From Pseudomonadota bacterium (GTDB taxonomy: Bacteria > Myxococcota_A > UBA796 > GCA-2862545), in NCBI GenBank assembly GCA_023954855.1, contig JAGSGY010000013.1, positions 1 to 64,000 of the forward strand: a stretch of DNA of 64,000 nt. Direction: 5' to 3'. Under the pieces are notes generated by a model. That model ran no database searches. It was given only the letters and a program-made list of their open reading frames with translations, and had not been told where the DNA came from. The position numbers were made by a program, and so were the translations under genes. This document shows positions 56,392 to 64,000 of this stretch, piece after piece (position 1 is the first letter of the stretch; each line of letters starts with the position of its first letter).

Positions 56392-57125
56392 TGACCACGA
56401 CCCCCTCGGTTCCGCGGCATGTCGCGATCATCATGGACGGCAACGGCCGCTGGGCGCAGCAGCGAGGTTTGCCGCGTACAGATGGCCACTCTGCGGGCGC
56501 AGACTCGGTGCGTGAGGCAGTACGGGCTTGCGGCGCACTCGGCGTGCAATACCTTACGCTGTACAGCTTCTCGACCGAGAACTGGGGTCGTCCCGAAGAC
56601 GAAGTGCACGCGCTCATGGCCTTGCTCGAGCGCTACCTTCGCGACGAGCTTGGTGAACTCTTGGAGCAGAAGGTCCGTCTCCGCGCGATCGGAGAGCTTC
56701 AGAGGCTCCCGCCGACAGTTCGCACCCTCATCGAGCAAGTGTCTGCGGCCACCGCTCACAATGACCGTCTGCATCTGACGCTGGCGCTGTCGTACGGCAG
56801 CCGCGCGGAGCTTGTTCATGCGGTACAGGGGCTCGCGCGTCAGGTACAGACCGGCGAACTGAGCCCCGACGACATTGACGAGACGGCGGTGTCGAACGCG
56901 CTCTACACCGCTGGCATCCCCGACCCCGAGCTTCTGGTACGGACCAGCGGCGAACTCCGGCTGTCGAACTTCCTGCTCTGGCAGGTGGCCTATGCCGAGC
57001 TGTACGTCACCGACGTGCTGTGGCCTGACTTCAGGCGCCCCCACCTCGAGGTCGCGCTCGACGCCTTCGCTCGCCGTCAGCGGCGGTTCGGTAAGACGGG
57101 CGACCAGATCGGAGAGTCCGCGTGA
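56391..57125 (+). CDS. uppS: Isoprenyl (undecaprenyl) diphosphate synthase
   Basis: 244 residues. The cis-prenyltransferase motif HVAIIMDGNGRWA is at the start, with YSFSTENWGRP and the C-terminal RTSGELRLSNFLLWQ and YVTDVLWPDF. It makes the lipid carrier for cell-wall precursors. The lipid carrier links functionally to the DprE-like pair at 33634-35995. Its stop overlaps the cdsA GTG start (GTGA). Confidence 0.97.
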   Translation: MTTTPSVPRHVAIIMDGNGRWAQQRGLPRTDGHSAGADSVREAVRACGALGVQYLTLYSFSTENWGRPEDEVHALMALLERYLRDELGELLEQKVRLRAIGELQRLPPTVRTLIEQVSAATAHNDRLHLTLALSYGSRAELVHAVQGLARQVQTGELSPDDIDETAVSNALYTAGIPDPELLVRTSGELRLSNFLLWQVAYAELYVTDVLWPDFRRPHLEVALDAFARRQRRFGKTGDQIGESA

Positions 57126-57940
57126 AGACTCGGTTGATCGTTGGCCTTGGCGGCCTGGCTGTACTGCTCCCGGCGCTGATCTGGGGCGGGGAACTCGCCG
57201 TGCAGATTATCGGGGCCATTGCGGTCCTCGTTTGCGCCGAAGAGTTCGCGTCCATGGCCTTCAAAGAGGACAAGTGGGCGGCGTTCGGCTGGCTGTCTCT
57301 CACCGCCGGCTCCTCACATCTCGCGTTGGTCCACCTCGGCACCGACGTCGTCGGGTGGCTGTTCCCGATGATTGTCGTGGCGACGATGGCGTTCGTCATG
57401 CTGCGGCCCGGCCCGAGTCTCGAGGCTGCGGCGGATCGAGTCGGTCGCTACGTGCTGGGGCAGGTGTGGATCGGGTTCTTCCTCGCCTCTCTCGTGATTC
57501 TGCGCGGCTTTGACTTCGGTCTTGGCTGGGTCTTCGTAGTGCTCGCAGTTGCATGGTGTGGTGACACGGGTGCGTACTTTGCCGGGCGCTCGCTCGGAAA
57601 ACACAAGCTCTACGAGCGCGTGAGTCCCAAAAAGACCTGGGAAGGCTTCTTTGGTGGGCTCGCGGGTGGCGTCGGCGGGCTGTTCGCCGTCCGCGCGATT
57701 GGTGCCACCTACGGTTGGACCGACCTCACGCCTCTCGACTGCGTGGTTCTCGGCGTTGCACTGGGCTCTGCTGCCGTGGCTGGCGACCTGTCCGAGAGCC
57801 TCATGAAGCGAGCGTTCAAGGTGAAGGACTCCGGCTGGATCATGCCCGGCCACGGTGGGCTGCTCGACCGGATTGACTCAGTCGTATTCGTCGCGCCGCT
57901 GTTGGTTGGATACCTTCGAGTCATCAAGGGTATCGGGTGA
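57122..57940 (+). CDS. cdsA: Phosphatidate cytidylyltransferase
   Basis: 272 residues with about seven membrane helices and the family signature near the C-terminus (KRAFKVKDSGWIMPGHGG and LLDRIDSVVF), plus SPKKTWEGFFGG. It makes CDP-diacylglycerol for phospholipids in the inner membrane. Start GTG 57122. It is directly followed by rseP (4-bp overlap); the usual dxr gene between them is missing. Confidence 0.96.
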   Translation: MKTRLIVGLGGLAVLLPALIWGGELAVQIIGAIAVLVCAEEFASMAFKEDKWAAFGWLSLTAGSSHLALVHLGTDVVGWLFPMIVVATMAFVMLRPGPSLEAAADRVGRYVLGQVWIGFFLASLVILRGFDFGLGWVFVVLAVAWCGDTGAYFAGRSLGKHKLYERVSPKKTWEGFFGGLAGGVGGLFAVRAIGATYGWTDLTPLDCVVLGVALGSAAVAGDLSESLMKRAFKVKDSGWIMPGHGGLLDRIDSVVFVAPLLVGYLRVIKGIG

Positions 57941-59652
57941 TCGCAGCTATCGGCGGAACGGGCATCGGCGCACTAGCGCTCGGCGGAATCGCTGGCATCT
58001 TCATGATTGGCTTCCTCGTGGTGGTTCACGAGTTCGGCCACTTCATCATCGCCAAGTGGTTCGGCATCGGTGTGCCCGTGTTCTCCGTGGGCATGGGGCC
58101 CCGCCTCTGGGGCTTCGAGTGGCGTGGCACGGACTACCGGCTGTCGGCAGTTCCGGTCGGCGGGTACGTGCAGATGTCTGGCGCCGACCCATTCGGTGAT
58201 CCCGACTGGGATGCCGACTTGCCCGACGACGAGAACTTCATGAAGAAGCCCGTCTGGCAGCGGCTTCTCGTCATGTTAGGCGGGCCGCTGTTCAACCTGG
58301 CGACGCCGTTTGTGCTGTTTACGGCGGTGTTGATGCTGGGCATGCCGCACGCCGACACGGTGTTTGGCGAGGTGTATCCAGGCTCCACCGCAGAAGGGCT
58401 GGGGCTTGCCGCCGAGGACCGGGTCGTCTCGGTCAATGGCGAGACGGTGGATACCTGGGCCGAGATGCGCGATGTCATCGAGACGGCCGGGGCCGGAAAC
58501 GACATCGCGCTCGTCGTCGAACGCGCAGGCTCTTCTGTACCGATCACGATTCCGGCTGGGCAGACCGCCTGGTACGAAGAACAGTTCGACTCGCCAGCGA
58601 TGGGCATCACACACCGCCGTCAGTCGGCCCGCATCGGCGTCGACGACCCGAGCAGCCCGGCAGGTCTCGCCGGTTTGCAGGTGGGGGACGGCATTGTCGC
58701 CGTAGATGGTCAGCCCACGCAGACCTACCGGAGCCTGCTCGACGCACTAGACGGTCAGCGCCACGAAATCGCCGTGAAGCGGCAGGTGGGCGATGCCCTC
58801 GAGGACCTCTCGCTGGTGCTCGAAGCCGGTGACTGGCAGCCGGCCGGCGACGATCTCTGGGCAAACCGGTTCGGACTGGTTCCCGTCGAGGTCTTCGTCT
58901 GGGACTTTCATGTGACCGACGACACAGGTCCCGCGCCTGCTGAGCAGCAGGGCATCGAGGTCGGCGATCGCATCTTCGCCATCGATGGGGTGCAGGTGGC
59001 CGCGTTCCATCAGCTCTCGCAGGCCGTTCGAGCGACCGCGCCTGACACTACAGACGCGACGACCGTCGCGCGTGCGCTGGACCTGACCGTGATTCGGGGA
59101 GGGGAGCGACAGACGGTCCGGTTTACGCCTCGCATGGACCGCCAGCTCGTTCCCGGCGGCGTCACCTATGTGCCGCGCATCGGCGTTCGATTGCTCCCAG
59201 ACGCCACCCTCGAGGGCGGCAGCGTGCCCGTCTACTACGGCCCGTTTCAGGCGGCCCGACGCTCGGTCCCGCAAGTCGCCGATGCGTTTCGCGACTCGAT
59301 CAAGGGCCTGGCCTCACTGCTGACGGGCGAGACGCGGATCAAGGAGGGGCTCGGCGGTCCCGTCGCCATCTTCGCGATTGCCGCTCAAGCGGCTGAGCGT
59401 GGGATTCACGTCTACGTGCGCCTCATCGGCATCTTCAGCATCAGCCTCGGCTTGATCAACCTGCTGCCGATTCCAGTGCTCGATGGCGGGCAGATCTTGT
59501 TTTACACGCTCGAGGGTGTCCGCGGTCGACCGCTTCCGATGATCATTCGGGAGCGCATCCAGATGGCGGGCGTGCTGTTCCTCGTCGGGCTCATGCTCCT
59601 GGTCACGGTGTTTGATGTGAACTCCTTCTTGTTCAACGGCGGGCAGCGATGA
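57937..59652 (+). CDS. rseP: Site-2 intramembrane metalloprotease RseP
   Basis: 571 residues against about 450 in E. coli. Zinc motif HEFGH at 31-35 in the first helix, and the LDG-type motif NLLPIPVLDGGQI in the C-terminal helices. Three PDZ-like units lie between: GEVYPGSTAEGLGLAAEDRVVSV-type, DDPSSPAGLAGLQVGDGIVAVDG-type and EQQGIEVGDRIFAIDG-type, one more than usual. It cleaves anti-sigma factors and other single-pass proteins in stress signalling. GTG start at 57937. Confidence 0.95.
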   Translation: MIAAIGGTGIGALALGGIAGIFMIGFLVVVHEFGHFIIAKWFGIGVPVFSVGMGPRLWGFEWRGTDYRLSAVPVGGYVQMSGADPFGDPDWDADLPDDENFMKKPVWQRLLVMLGGPLFNLATPFVLFTAVLMLGMPHADTVFGEVYPGSTAEGLGLAAEDRVVSVNGETVDTWAEMRDVIETAGAGNDIALVVERAGSSVPITIPAGQTAWYEEQFDSPAMGITHRRQSARIGVDDPSSPAGLAGLQVGDGIVAVDGQPTQTYRSLLDALDGQRHEIAVKRQVGDALEDLSLVLEAGDWQPAGDDLWANRFGLVPVEVFVWDFHVTDDTGPAPAEQQGIEVGDRIFAIDGVQVAAFHQLSQAVRATAPDTTDATTVARALDLTVIRGGERQTVRFTPRMDRQLVPGGVTYVPRIGVRLLPDATLEGGSVPVYYGPFQAARRSVPQVADAFRDSIKGLASLLTGETRIKEGLGGPVAIFAIAAQAAERGIHVYVRLIGIFSISLGLINLLPIPVLDGGQILFYTLEGVRGRPLPMIIRERIQMAGVLFLVGLMLLVTVFDVNSFLFNGGQR

Positions 59653-60296
59653 AGGTTCTCGCGCTCGACACGGCCGGCCCGGTCATCGGCGTCGCCCTGC
59701 GGGTAGATGGCGTGACAGAGGTCCGCACGTCGCGGGTTCAGCGTGGCTCCGAAGGCCTACTGGTGCCTTGGGTCCAGGAACTTTGCGCCGAAGCCGGAAC
59801 CACACTCTCTGAGCTCGACGCCGTCGCCACCGCTGTGGGGCCTGGCGCATTCACCGGTCTGCGTGTGGGTCTTGCGACGGCGACGGGTCTGGCGTTCGGG
59901 GCTGGAATTCCCGTGGTCTCGGTATCGTCGCTCGCATCGAGGGCCGCGGACCATCCCGGTCGGGTGCTCTGCATGCTCGACGCGCGAAAGTCACGGGTGT
60001 ACGCCCAGTGGTTCCAGGACGGGGTCGCGAGTTCTGACCCTGTGGATTGGCCGCCCGATCAGGTGCTCGAAGGGGTCGCGCCTGGCTTCGTAGCTACAGG
60101 GGAGGGGGCGAGCGTGTATCGCGAGCTCGTGGTCGCCGCGGGCGGTGCCCTCGCCGAGACGTGGGAGAGCCCTGCGGTGGACGTGCTGGCCCGAATGGGT
60201 GAGGAGGCGTTCGCACGCGGAGAGGGAACCGATCCCGTCCTCGTGCGCCCTGTCTACCTGAGAGCGCCAGACGCGCGCCCTCCCAAGTTCATCTGA
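59649..60296 (+). CDS. tsaB: tRNA threonylcarbamoyladenosine synthesis protein TsaB
   Basis: 215 residues: MKVLALDTAGPVIGVAL, then VGPGAFTGLRVGLATATGLA, as in TsaB. It is the inactive ASKHA partner that binds TsaD (46721) and TsaE in t6A synthesis. It overlaps the rseP stop by 4 bp (ATGA). Confidence 0.94.
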   Translation: MKVLALDTAGPVIGVALRVDGVTEVRTSRVQRGSEGLLVPWVQELCAEAGTTLSELDAVATAVGPGAFTGLRVGLATATGLAFGAGIPVVSVSSLASRAADHPGRVLCMLDARKSRVYAQWFQDGVASSDPVDWPPDQVLEGVAPGFVATGEGASVYRELVVAAGGALAETWESPAVDVLARMGEEAFARGEGTDPVLVRPVYLRAPDARPPKFI

Positions 60297-60303
60297 GGAA
60301 GCC

Positions 60304-61308
60304 ATGTCGCAGGATCTGCGTATTGCCGTCGCCGGTGCCACCGGTGCACTAGGCAAAGAGGTTCTCACCGTTCTCGCGTCCACGAGCTGGGCACCTGAAA
60401 CGGTGACGCCGCTCGCCAGTGAGCGAACGACCGTGTCCTTCATCGAGTACAACGACCGGCAGATCGCCGTCGACGACCTCGGATTCGAAGCCCTTGAAGA
60501 CATGGACGTGGTCTTCCTGGCGGTGCCCGAGCACGTTGCTCTCGAAGCCGGCGAGCGTGCTGCAGAGGGCGGTGCGTTCGTTGTGGACTGCTCGGGAGCC
60601 TTCTCGGATGACCCCATGGTCCCGATGGTGGTGCCTTGGGTGAACCCCGAGCGCCTTGCTGAGCCTGCACCCAAGGGCATCTTCTCGATGCCGCTTCCCG
60701 AAGTGACGCTGATGGGGCCGATTCTCTCAGCCCTCGGTCGCGCCGGCATTCTCGGTGAGGTCGACGCGACCATCATGGTGCCTGCAAGCGCACGCGGACG
60801 CGGTGGAGTCGACGAACTCTCCAAGCAGGTCATCGCGCTGTTCTCGGCGAACAGTCCGCCACGCAAGGTGTTCCCGGACGGTCTGGCGTTCGACTTGATC
60901 CCGGCCATCGGGATGGTTGGCGACAATGGTTGGACCGATCGCGAGGCGCTCATCTCGCGCCAGGTGAGCCAGATCCTCGGCATCGAGATTCCCGTGCGGG
61001 TGACGCTCGTCGGGGTTCCAGTGTTCTCGGGCATGTCCGTAAACCTGTCGATCCGGACGCCCCGCGCAACCCCGCCTGATCTCGTGGAGCGGGTTCTGAC
61101 GGATGCCGGCTTGGTGAAGCCGGAGATGGCTGGCATCCGCTACCTCCCTCGCCCGCGGCGGGTGGATGGCCAGCCCTTCGTGAACGTCGGCCGTATTCGC
61201 GAGTTCCCCACGGGTGGCGGCCTTCAGATCTTCGCAGCCTTCGACAACCTGCGGGGCACGGCGACGGCGGCCGTGGCCATCGCCGGGGCGATGCTCAAGA
61301 CGCGCTGA
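60304..61308 (+). CDS. usg: Usg-like, aspartate-semialdehyde-dehydrogenase-family protein without catalytic Cys
   Basis: 334 residues with an NADP-binding start (IAVAGATGALGKEVLTVL) and full ASADH-type dimerisation domain. The catalytic 'P-N-C-(S/T)' segment is replaced (GIFSMPLPEVTLMGP), so no semialdehyde dehydrogenase activity is expected. This is the hallmark of Usg/USG-1 proteins, which sit next to truA in E. coli and relatives. Here truA lies one gene downstream, supporting the call. The role of Usg is not known. Confidence 0.8.
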   Translation: MSQDLRIAVAGATGALGKEVLTVLASTSWAPETVTPLASERTTVSFIEYNDRQIAVDDLGFEALEDMDVVFLAVPEHVALEAGERAAEGGAFVVDCSGAFSDDPMVPMVVPWVNPERLAEPAPKGIFSMPLPEVTLMGPILSALGRAGILGEVDATIMVPASARGRGGVDELSKQVIALFSANSPPRKVFPDGLAFDLIPAIGMVGDNGWTDREALISRQVSQILGIEIPVRVTLVGVPVFSGMSVNLSIRTPRATPPDLVERVLTDAGLVKPEMAGIRYLPRPRRVDGQPFVNVGRIREFPTGGGLQIFAAFDNLRGTATAAVAIAGAMLKTR

Positions 61309-61360
61309 CAGTCTGTCAGGCTCCGCCAGCCGCGCCGATGCACGCCTGACAGGATGTCGG
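61305..61360. promoter_or_regulatory. Paired CTGACAG palindromes
   Basis: Site 1 is the perfect palindrome CTGACAGTCTGTCAG (61305-61319). Site 2 is the imperfect CTGACAGGATGTCGG (61346-61360). Their centres are 41 bp apart, about four helical turns, 68-123 bp before the start of the downstream gene. This suggests a dimeric regulator bound on one face of DNA; site 1 overlaps the usg stop codon. Confidence 0.5.
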
Positions 61361-61427
61361 CTTGTGGCTGCGGAAGCGCGCGCGAGGGGCCTTCCTGGGG
61401 TGGTATGACCCTTGCAAGGAGGTTGGC

Positions 61428-63722
61428 ATGCTCCCGCTTTCCCTCGCATTCTTGGCCTTCGCCACGCCCCCGACCGATGTCCCATGGTCGACGAGCGCTG
61501 GCAGTTCGGTGGTTTCCCAGTTCGGCGCGAGTTCCGACGCGAGCTGGGCCTCGATGATGTCGAACAATGCGGCATTCTTGGACATGGGCTCCTGGGAGAT
61601 TCACTCCCCACCCTGTTCGGCCACCGCCTCGACCGTCAGCGACGACGCGCTCTGGGCAGCCTGTGACGGAGTGGTTCATCGCTACGAGCTGCTGTCGGGC
61701 GCTCTGGTCGAGGATAGCGAGGAGGCCTGGAGCCTCGGCGCGGACGTGCTCGGTCTCTGGCACGACGGCGATGGGCTGTACGCGATGACCAAGGGCTCGA
61801 CGGGCCTGGATGAGGTGCATCGGCGGGTCGACGGTGTCGTCAACTCCGGCAACTATCCCGTGGGCGTCCGGGAGGGCCTCTGGGAAGGACGCCTCACGAC
61901 GGGCCGTCTCGTGCTCTGGCACGGCGATGATGACCTCACGACCGTGACCCTCGCGGCGGGGTCCTCGGTGGCATCGACGGCGGTTGGAGGCACGGCCTTC
62001 GACGACCTCGCGATGTCCTACAATGGGCTTCCATACCTAGTGAGCCACGACACGCAGACGGTGCTCGAGCTGGTGACGGCGACGAACTTCGTGGTGGCGC
62101 TCGGCGGCCTGGACGGGCCGACTTCGCTGGCGCTCAACCAAGATCTGACCGACCCTTGGGCGCTGCTTGCCAGCAATGCCGGACTCGAGGTTCGCGACGC
62201 GAACACCGGCCTCGGAGCGGTCACCGCCACGCTCTCCCCGGGCCTCGGCACCATCACGGACATGTTGGTGGTCGATGGGGTGGGTCTGCTTGGGCATTCG
62301 GACGGGACCTTGGCGGTGGCAACGGCGCGTCCCTGGGTCGACGCGACGGTGAGCCCGTCCACGGCCACTGAAGGCGACCAGGTCACCGTCTCGTTCACCG
62401 TCGACACGGCCGCTGACTGGGAGCTTGTGCTCGATCGCACCGTGCTCGACTCGGGAACGACGACCGCAGGCACCGTCGTCACGAGTGATGTCCTCGTGGA
62501 TGACTCGTTCGTCGAGGGTGCCACGGGGCTCTGGGTCTACGCGACCTCGGGGCTCGAGACCGGGCACGACCGCGTGGACGTGTTCGTCGACGCACCTCCG
62601 CCGGCGCCCACCCTCGAGGTGGGATTTGCGGACAGCGCGCTGGTCGTCACCCTGTCAGGCATCGACGATGCCGACCTGGACCACTTCGTGGTGTACGCCT
62701 CAGAGACGGCCTTCGACGCGAATGACTTCGCGACCGGCGGGCCCGCAGACTTCGACACAGACGACGCACTTGAACTCCCCGTGGCAGTGTCTGGTGAACC
62801 GGGAGAGGCCGTTGAGCTTCGCCTGGCACCGCTCACGAACGGGGTGAGCTATACGATTGGCGCACGCGCAGTGGATGCGAGCGGCCAGGAGGGACCGATG
62901 AGCGAGACGCAGACCGGCACACCGCAGGAGACCTTCTCGGCTTCTGAACTCGCCGGCGAGACCGGCGGCGTGTCGTGCTCGACCGCTCCGGGTATGGGCT
63001 GGTGGTTCCTCGGTGGACTCGTAGGCTTGCTCGGACGTCGACGCTCGCTGGTGGTCGGTGGACTGCTGGCCTCGACGGCCGCGAGTGCTGGTAACCCTCT
63101 ATGCGCGCCCGGTAAGAACGCGGATGGAGAGGGCAAGGGCGACATGACCCCGACCTGCGCTGACTTCGAACTCCGCTACGGCAGCCGCACCGTCGAGGAC
63201 GAGTCTGTGCAAGCGGTGTACGGCAACAAGGCCCACGGCATCCTCATGCTCGAAGCGGGCCCGCAGTTCTTCCGCGTGGTCGAACTGGACCTGGGCTTCG
63301 GCCTCTACCGCAAGTTCGACCGGGCGACCTCGGCGAGCGGTGGCGAGTCCGAGGTCACGACGATGTTCACCCTCTGGCCCGTGTCCCTCGGCGGAACCCT
63401 ACGCCTACAGGTCTTCGATGAGCAGCTGGTCGTGCCTTTCGTGCGCGGTGGGTTTGACTACATCATGTTCGGCGAGCGCTGGGATGACGGCGCTGGCGGC
63501 AAGAATGCCGTGAAGGGCGCGAAGTTCGGAAACCACTACGGCTTCGGTGCGAACATCCTCCTCGACCCGTTTGCGCCGGGGCGCGCATCGCTCCTCGAGG
63601 CCCAAACCGGCATCAACGATACCTTCCTGACCATCGAGTACCGAAAGACGAACGTCAAGCCCGGCGAAGGCTTCGACCTGTCGGGAAGCAATGTCAGCGT
63701 GGGCATCAAGCTCGACTACTGA
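61428..63722 (+). CDS. Fusion: propeller/FN3-like exoprotein with internal sorting tag plus outer-membrane barrel
   Basis: 764 residues from ATG 61428 (AAGGAGG upstream). A short signal-like start is followed by propeller-like repeats (about 60-300) and Ig/FN3-like domains (to about 505). A MYXO-CTERM-type tag comes next: ETGGVSCS with Cys517, a hydrophobic stretch and RRR 537-539. Instead of ending, the frame goes on into a second signal-like segment (LVVGGLLASTAASA, 541-554). Then comes a barrel-like domain of about 210 residues (FELRYGSRTV..., LDLGFGLYRKFDR, ending GIKLDY). Processing into two envelope proteins is inferred. It lies between usg and truA, which are usually adjacent. Confidence 0.75.
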   Translation: MLPLSLAFLAFATPPTDVPWSTSAGSSVVSQFGASSDASWASMMSNNAAFLDMGSWEIHSPPCSATASTVSDDALWAACDGVVHRYELLSGALVEDSEEAWSLGADVLGLWHDGDGLYAMTKGSTGLDEVHRRVDGVVNSGNYPVGVREGLWEGRLTTGRLVLWHGDDDLTTVTLAAGSSVASTAVGGTAFDDLAMSYNGLPYLVSHDTQTVLELVTATNFVVALGGLDGPTSLALNQDLTDPWALLASNAGLEVRDANTGLGAVTATLSPGLGTITDMLVVDGVGLLGHSDGTLAVATARPWVDATVSPSTATEGDQVTVSFTVDTAADWELVLDRTVLDSGTTTAGTVVTSDVLVDDSFVEGATGLWVYATSGLETGHDRVDVFVDAPPPAPTLEVGFADSALVVTLSGIDDADLDHFVVYASETAFDANDFATGGPADFDTDDALELPVAVSGEPGEAVELRLAPLTNGVSYTIGARAVDASGQEGPMSETQTGTPQETFSASELAGETGGVSCSTAPGMGWWFLGGLVGLLGRRRSLVVGGLLASTAASAGNPLCAPGKNADGEGKGDMTPTCADFELRYGSRTVEDESVQAVYGNKAHGILMLEAGPQFFRVVELDLGFGLYRKFDRATSASGGESEVTTMFTLWPVSLGGTLRLQVFDEQLVVPFVRGGFDYIMFGERWDDGAGGKNAVKGAKFGNHYGFGANILLDPFAPGRASLLEAQTGINDTFLTIEYRKTNVKPGEGFDLSGSNVSVGIKLDY

Positions 63723-63724
63723 CG

Positions 63725-64000
63725 TGACGCGCTTTGCGATCCGCGTGGAGTACGTCGGCACGGCGTTCTCGGGCTGGCAGGTGCAGCCGGGGGAGCGGAC
63801 GGTCCAGCTCGTCATCGAGCAGGCGCTTGAGCGACTGGTTCAGCATCCAACCAGGGTGACGGTGAGCGGCCGTACGGACTCGGGTGTGCATGCGCTTGGC
63901 CAGGTCGCCTCCTTCGTGACGACGGCGTCTCGGAGTGCGCGAGCTGTCCGCGACGGGCTCAACGCCAACCTGCCCTCCGACGTCGCCGTCGTGGACGCGT
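63725..64000 (+). CDS. truA: tRNA pseudouridine38-40 synthase, 5' part
   Basis: The first 92 codons are present and the gene is cut by the window's right edge. RFAIRVEYVGTAFSGWQVQPG and SGRTDSGVHALGQ, with the catalytic Asp, are diagnostic. It modifies U38-U40 in the anticodon stem. The GTG at 63725 starts 2 bp after the previous stop. Confidence 0.95.

Noticed and set aside
60304-61308. Functional aspartate-semialdehyde dehydrogenase (asd)
   Set aside because: The catalytic Cys segment is missing; proximity to truA fits Usg instead.
61401-61416. Second sigma-54 promoter TGGTATGACCCTTGCA as a firm call
   Set aside because: Two consensus positions differ, and the implied start site would exclude the AAGGAGG Shine-Dalgarno and give a leaderless message.

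Overview
This is a high-GC chromosomal stretch from a Gram-negative bacterium, most likely a member of the Myxococcota (the former deltaproteobacterial myxobacteria). The signs are two proteins with a Cys + hydrophobic segment + Arg-cluster C-terminal sorting tag (MYXO-CTERM type), one of them behind a long Asp-Thr/Asp-Ala spacer. Others are an AgmX/PglI-type C-terminal domain, a transmembrane Ser/Thr kinase with separate FHA and PP2C proteins, many lipoproteins and outer-membrane barrels, and a textbook -24/-12 (sigma-54) promoter. Genes are densely packed with 4-bp stop/start overlaps; TTG and GTG starts are common, and two genes probably start at CTG. No tRNA, rRNA, CRISPR array, insertion sequence or integrase was seen, and no gene-free stretch exceeds 300 bases.

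Layout. 1-8.8 kb: a triple-HTH protein, a kinase/lipoprotein operon on the minus strand, the PEP synthase/PPDK regulator, an SCP2-like protein with a 34-residue membrane peptide, and lon with a clear terminator. 8.8-12.5 kb: an overlapping three-gene operon of biotin carboxylase, biotin carrier and methylmalonyl-CoA mutase catalytic subunit (propionyl-CoA to succinyl-CoA). 12.5-17.3 kb, minus strand: a class II glutamine amidotransferase, TonB-dependent receptor, tandem FKBP, FHA membrane protein and bL36. 17.4-30 kb: exported and accessory genes (YbjN-like, sortase-tagged glycosidase-like propeller, CobW GTPase, sulfotransferase, methyltransferase, alkyltransferase-like protein, primase-polymerase/RecA-like ATPase, PhyH-like oxygenase, a sigma-54-driven ferritin-like protein, moaA-mrp). 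30-46.6 kb: two envelope proteins, dksA, a DprE2/DprE1-like pair, an NlpC/P60 lipoprotein, a cyclic-nucleotide sensor, a degenerate carbamoyltransferase, a CPBP protease, a decapeptide-repeat AgmX-type protein, rimI, a SurA-like chaperone, a selenocysteine-containing UshA-like tetraheme lipoprotein, a P1 peptidase and a flavoprotein. 46.7-64 kb: the housekeeping run tsaD-rsmA-PP2C-M23-secA-rpsB-tsf-pyrH-frr-uppS-cdsA-rseP-tsaB, then a usg-like gene, a fused sorting-tag/barrel protein and truA (cut by the window edge).

The most striking observation is at 43115-44674. A lipoprotein/cytochrome gene is interrupted by an in-frame UGA in a Cys-Gly-UGA motif. The UGA is followed by a hairpin whose GGUCU loop and 18-nt spacing match the E. 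coli fdhF SECIS element, which points to selenocysteine insertion. Other notable items are a 24-copy decapeptide solenoid, a protein carrying an internal sorting tag fused to a second signal-like segment and barrel, a primase-helicase-like protein with Arg in place of the Walker A Lys, and a two-hairpin rpsB leader.
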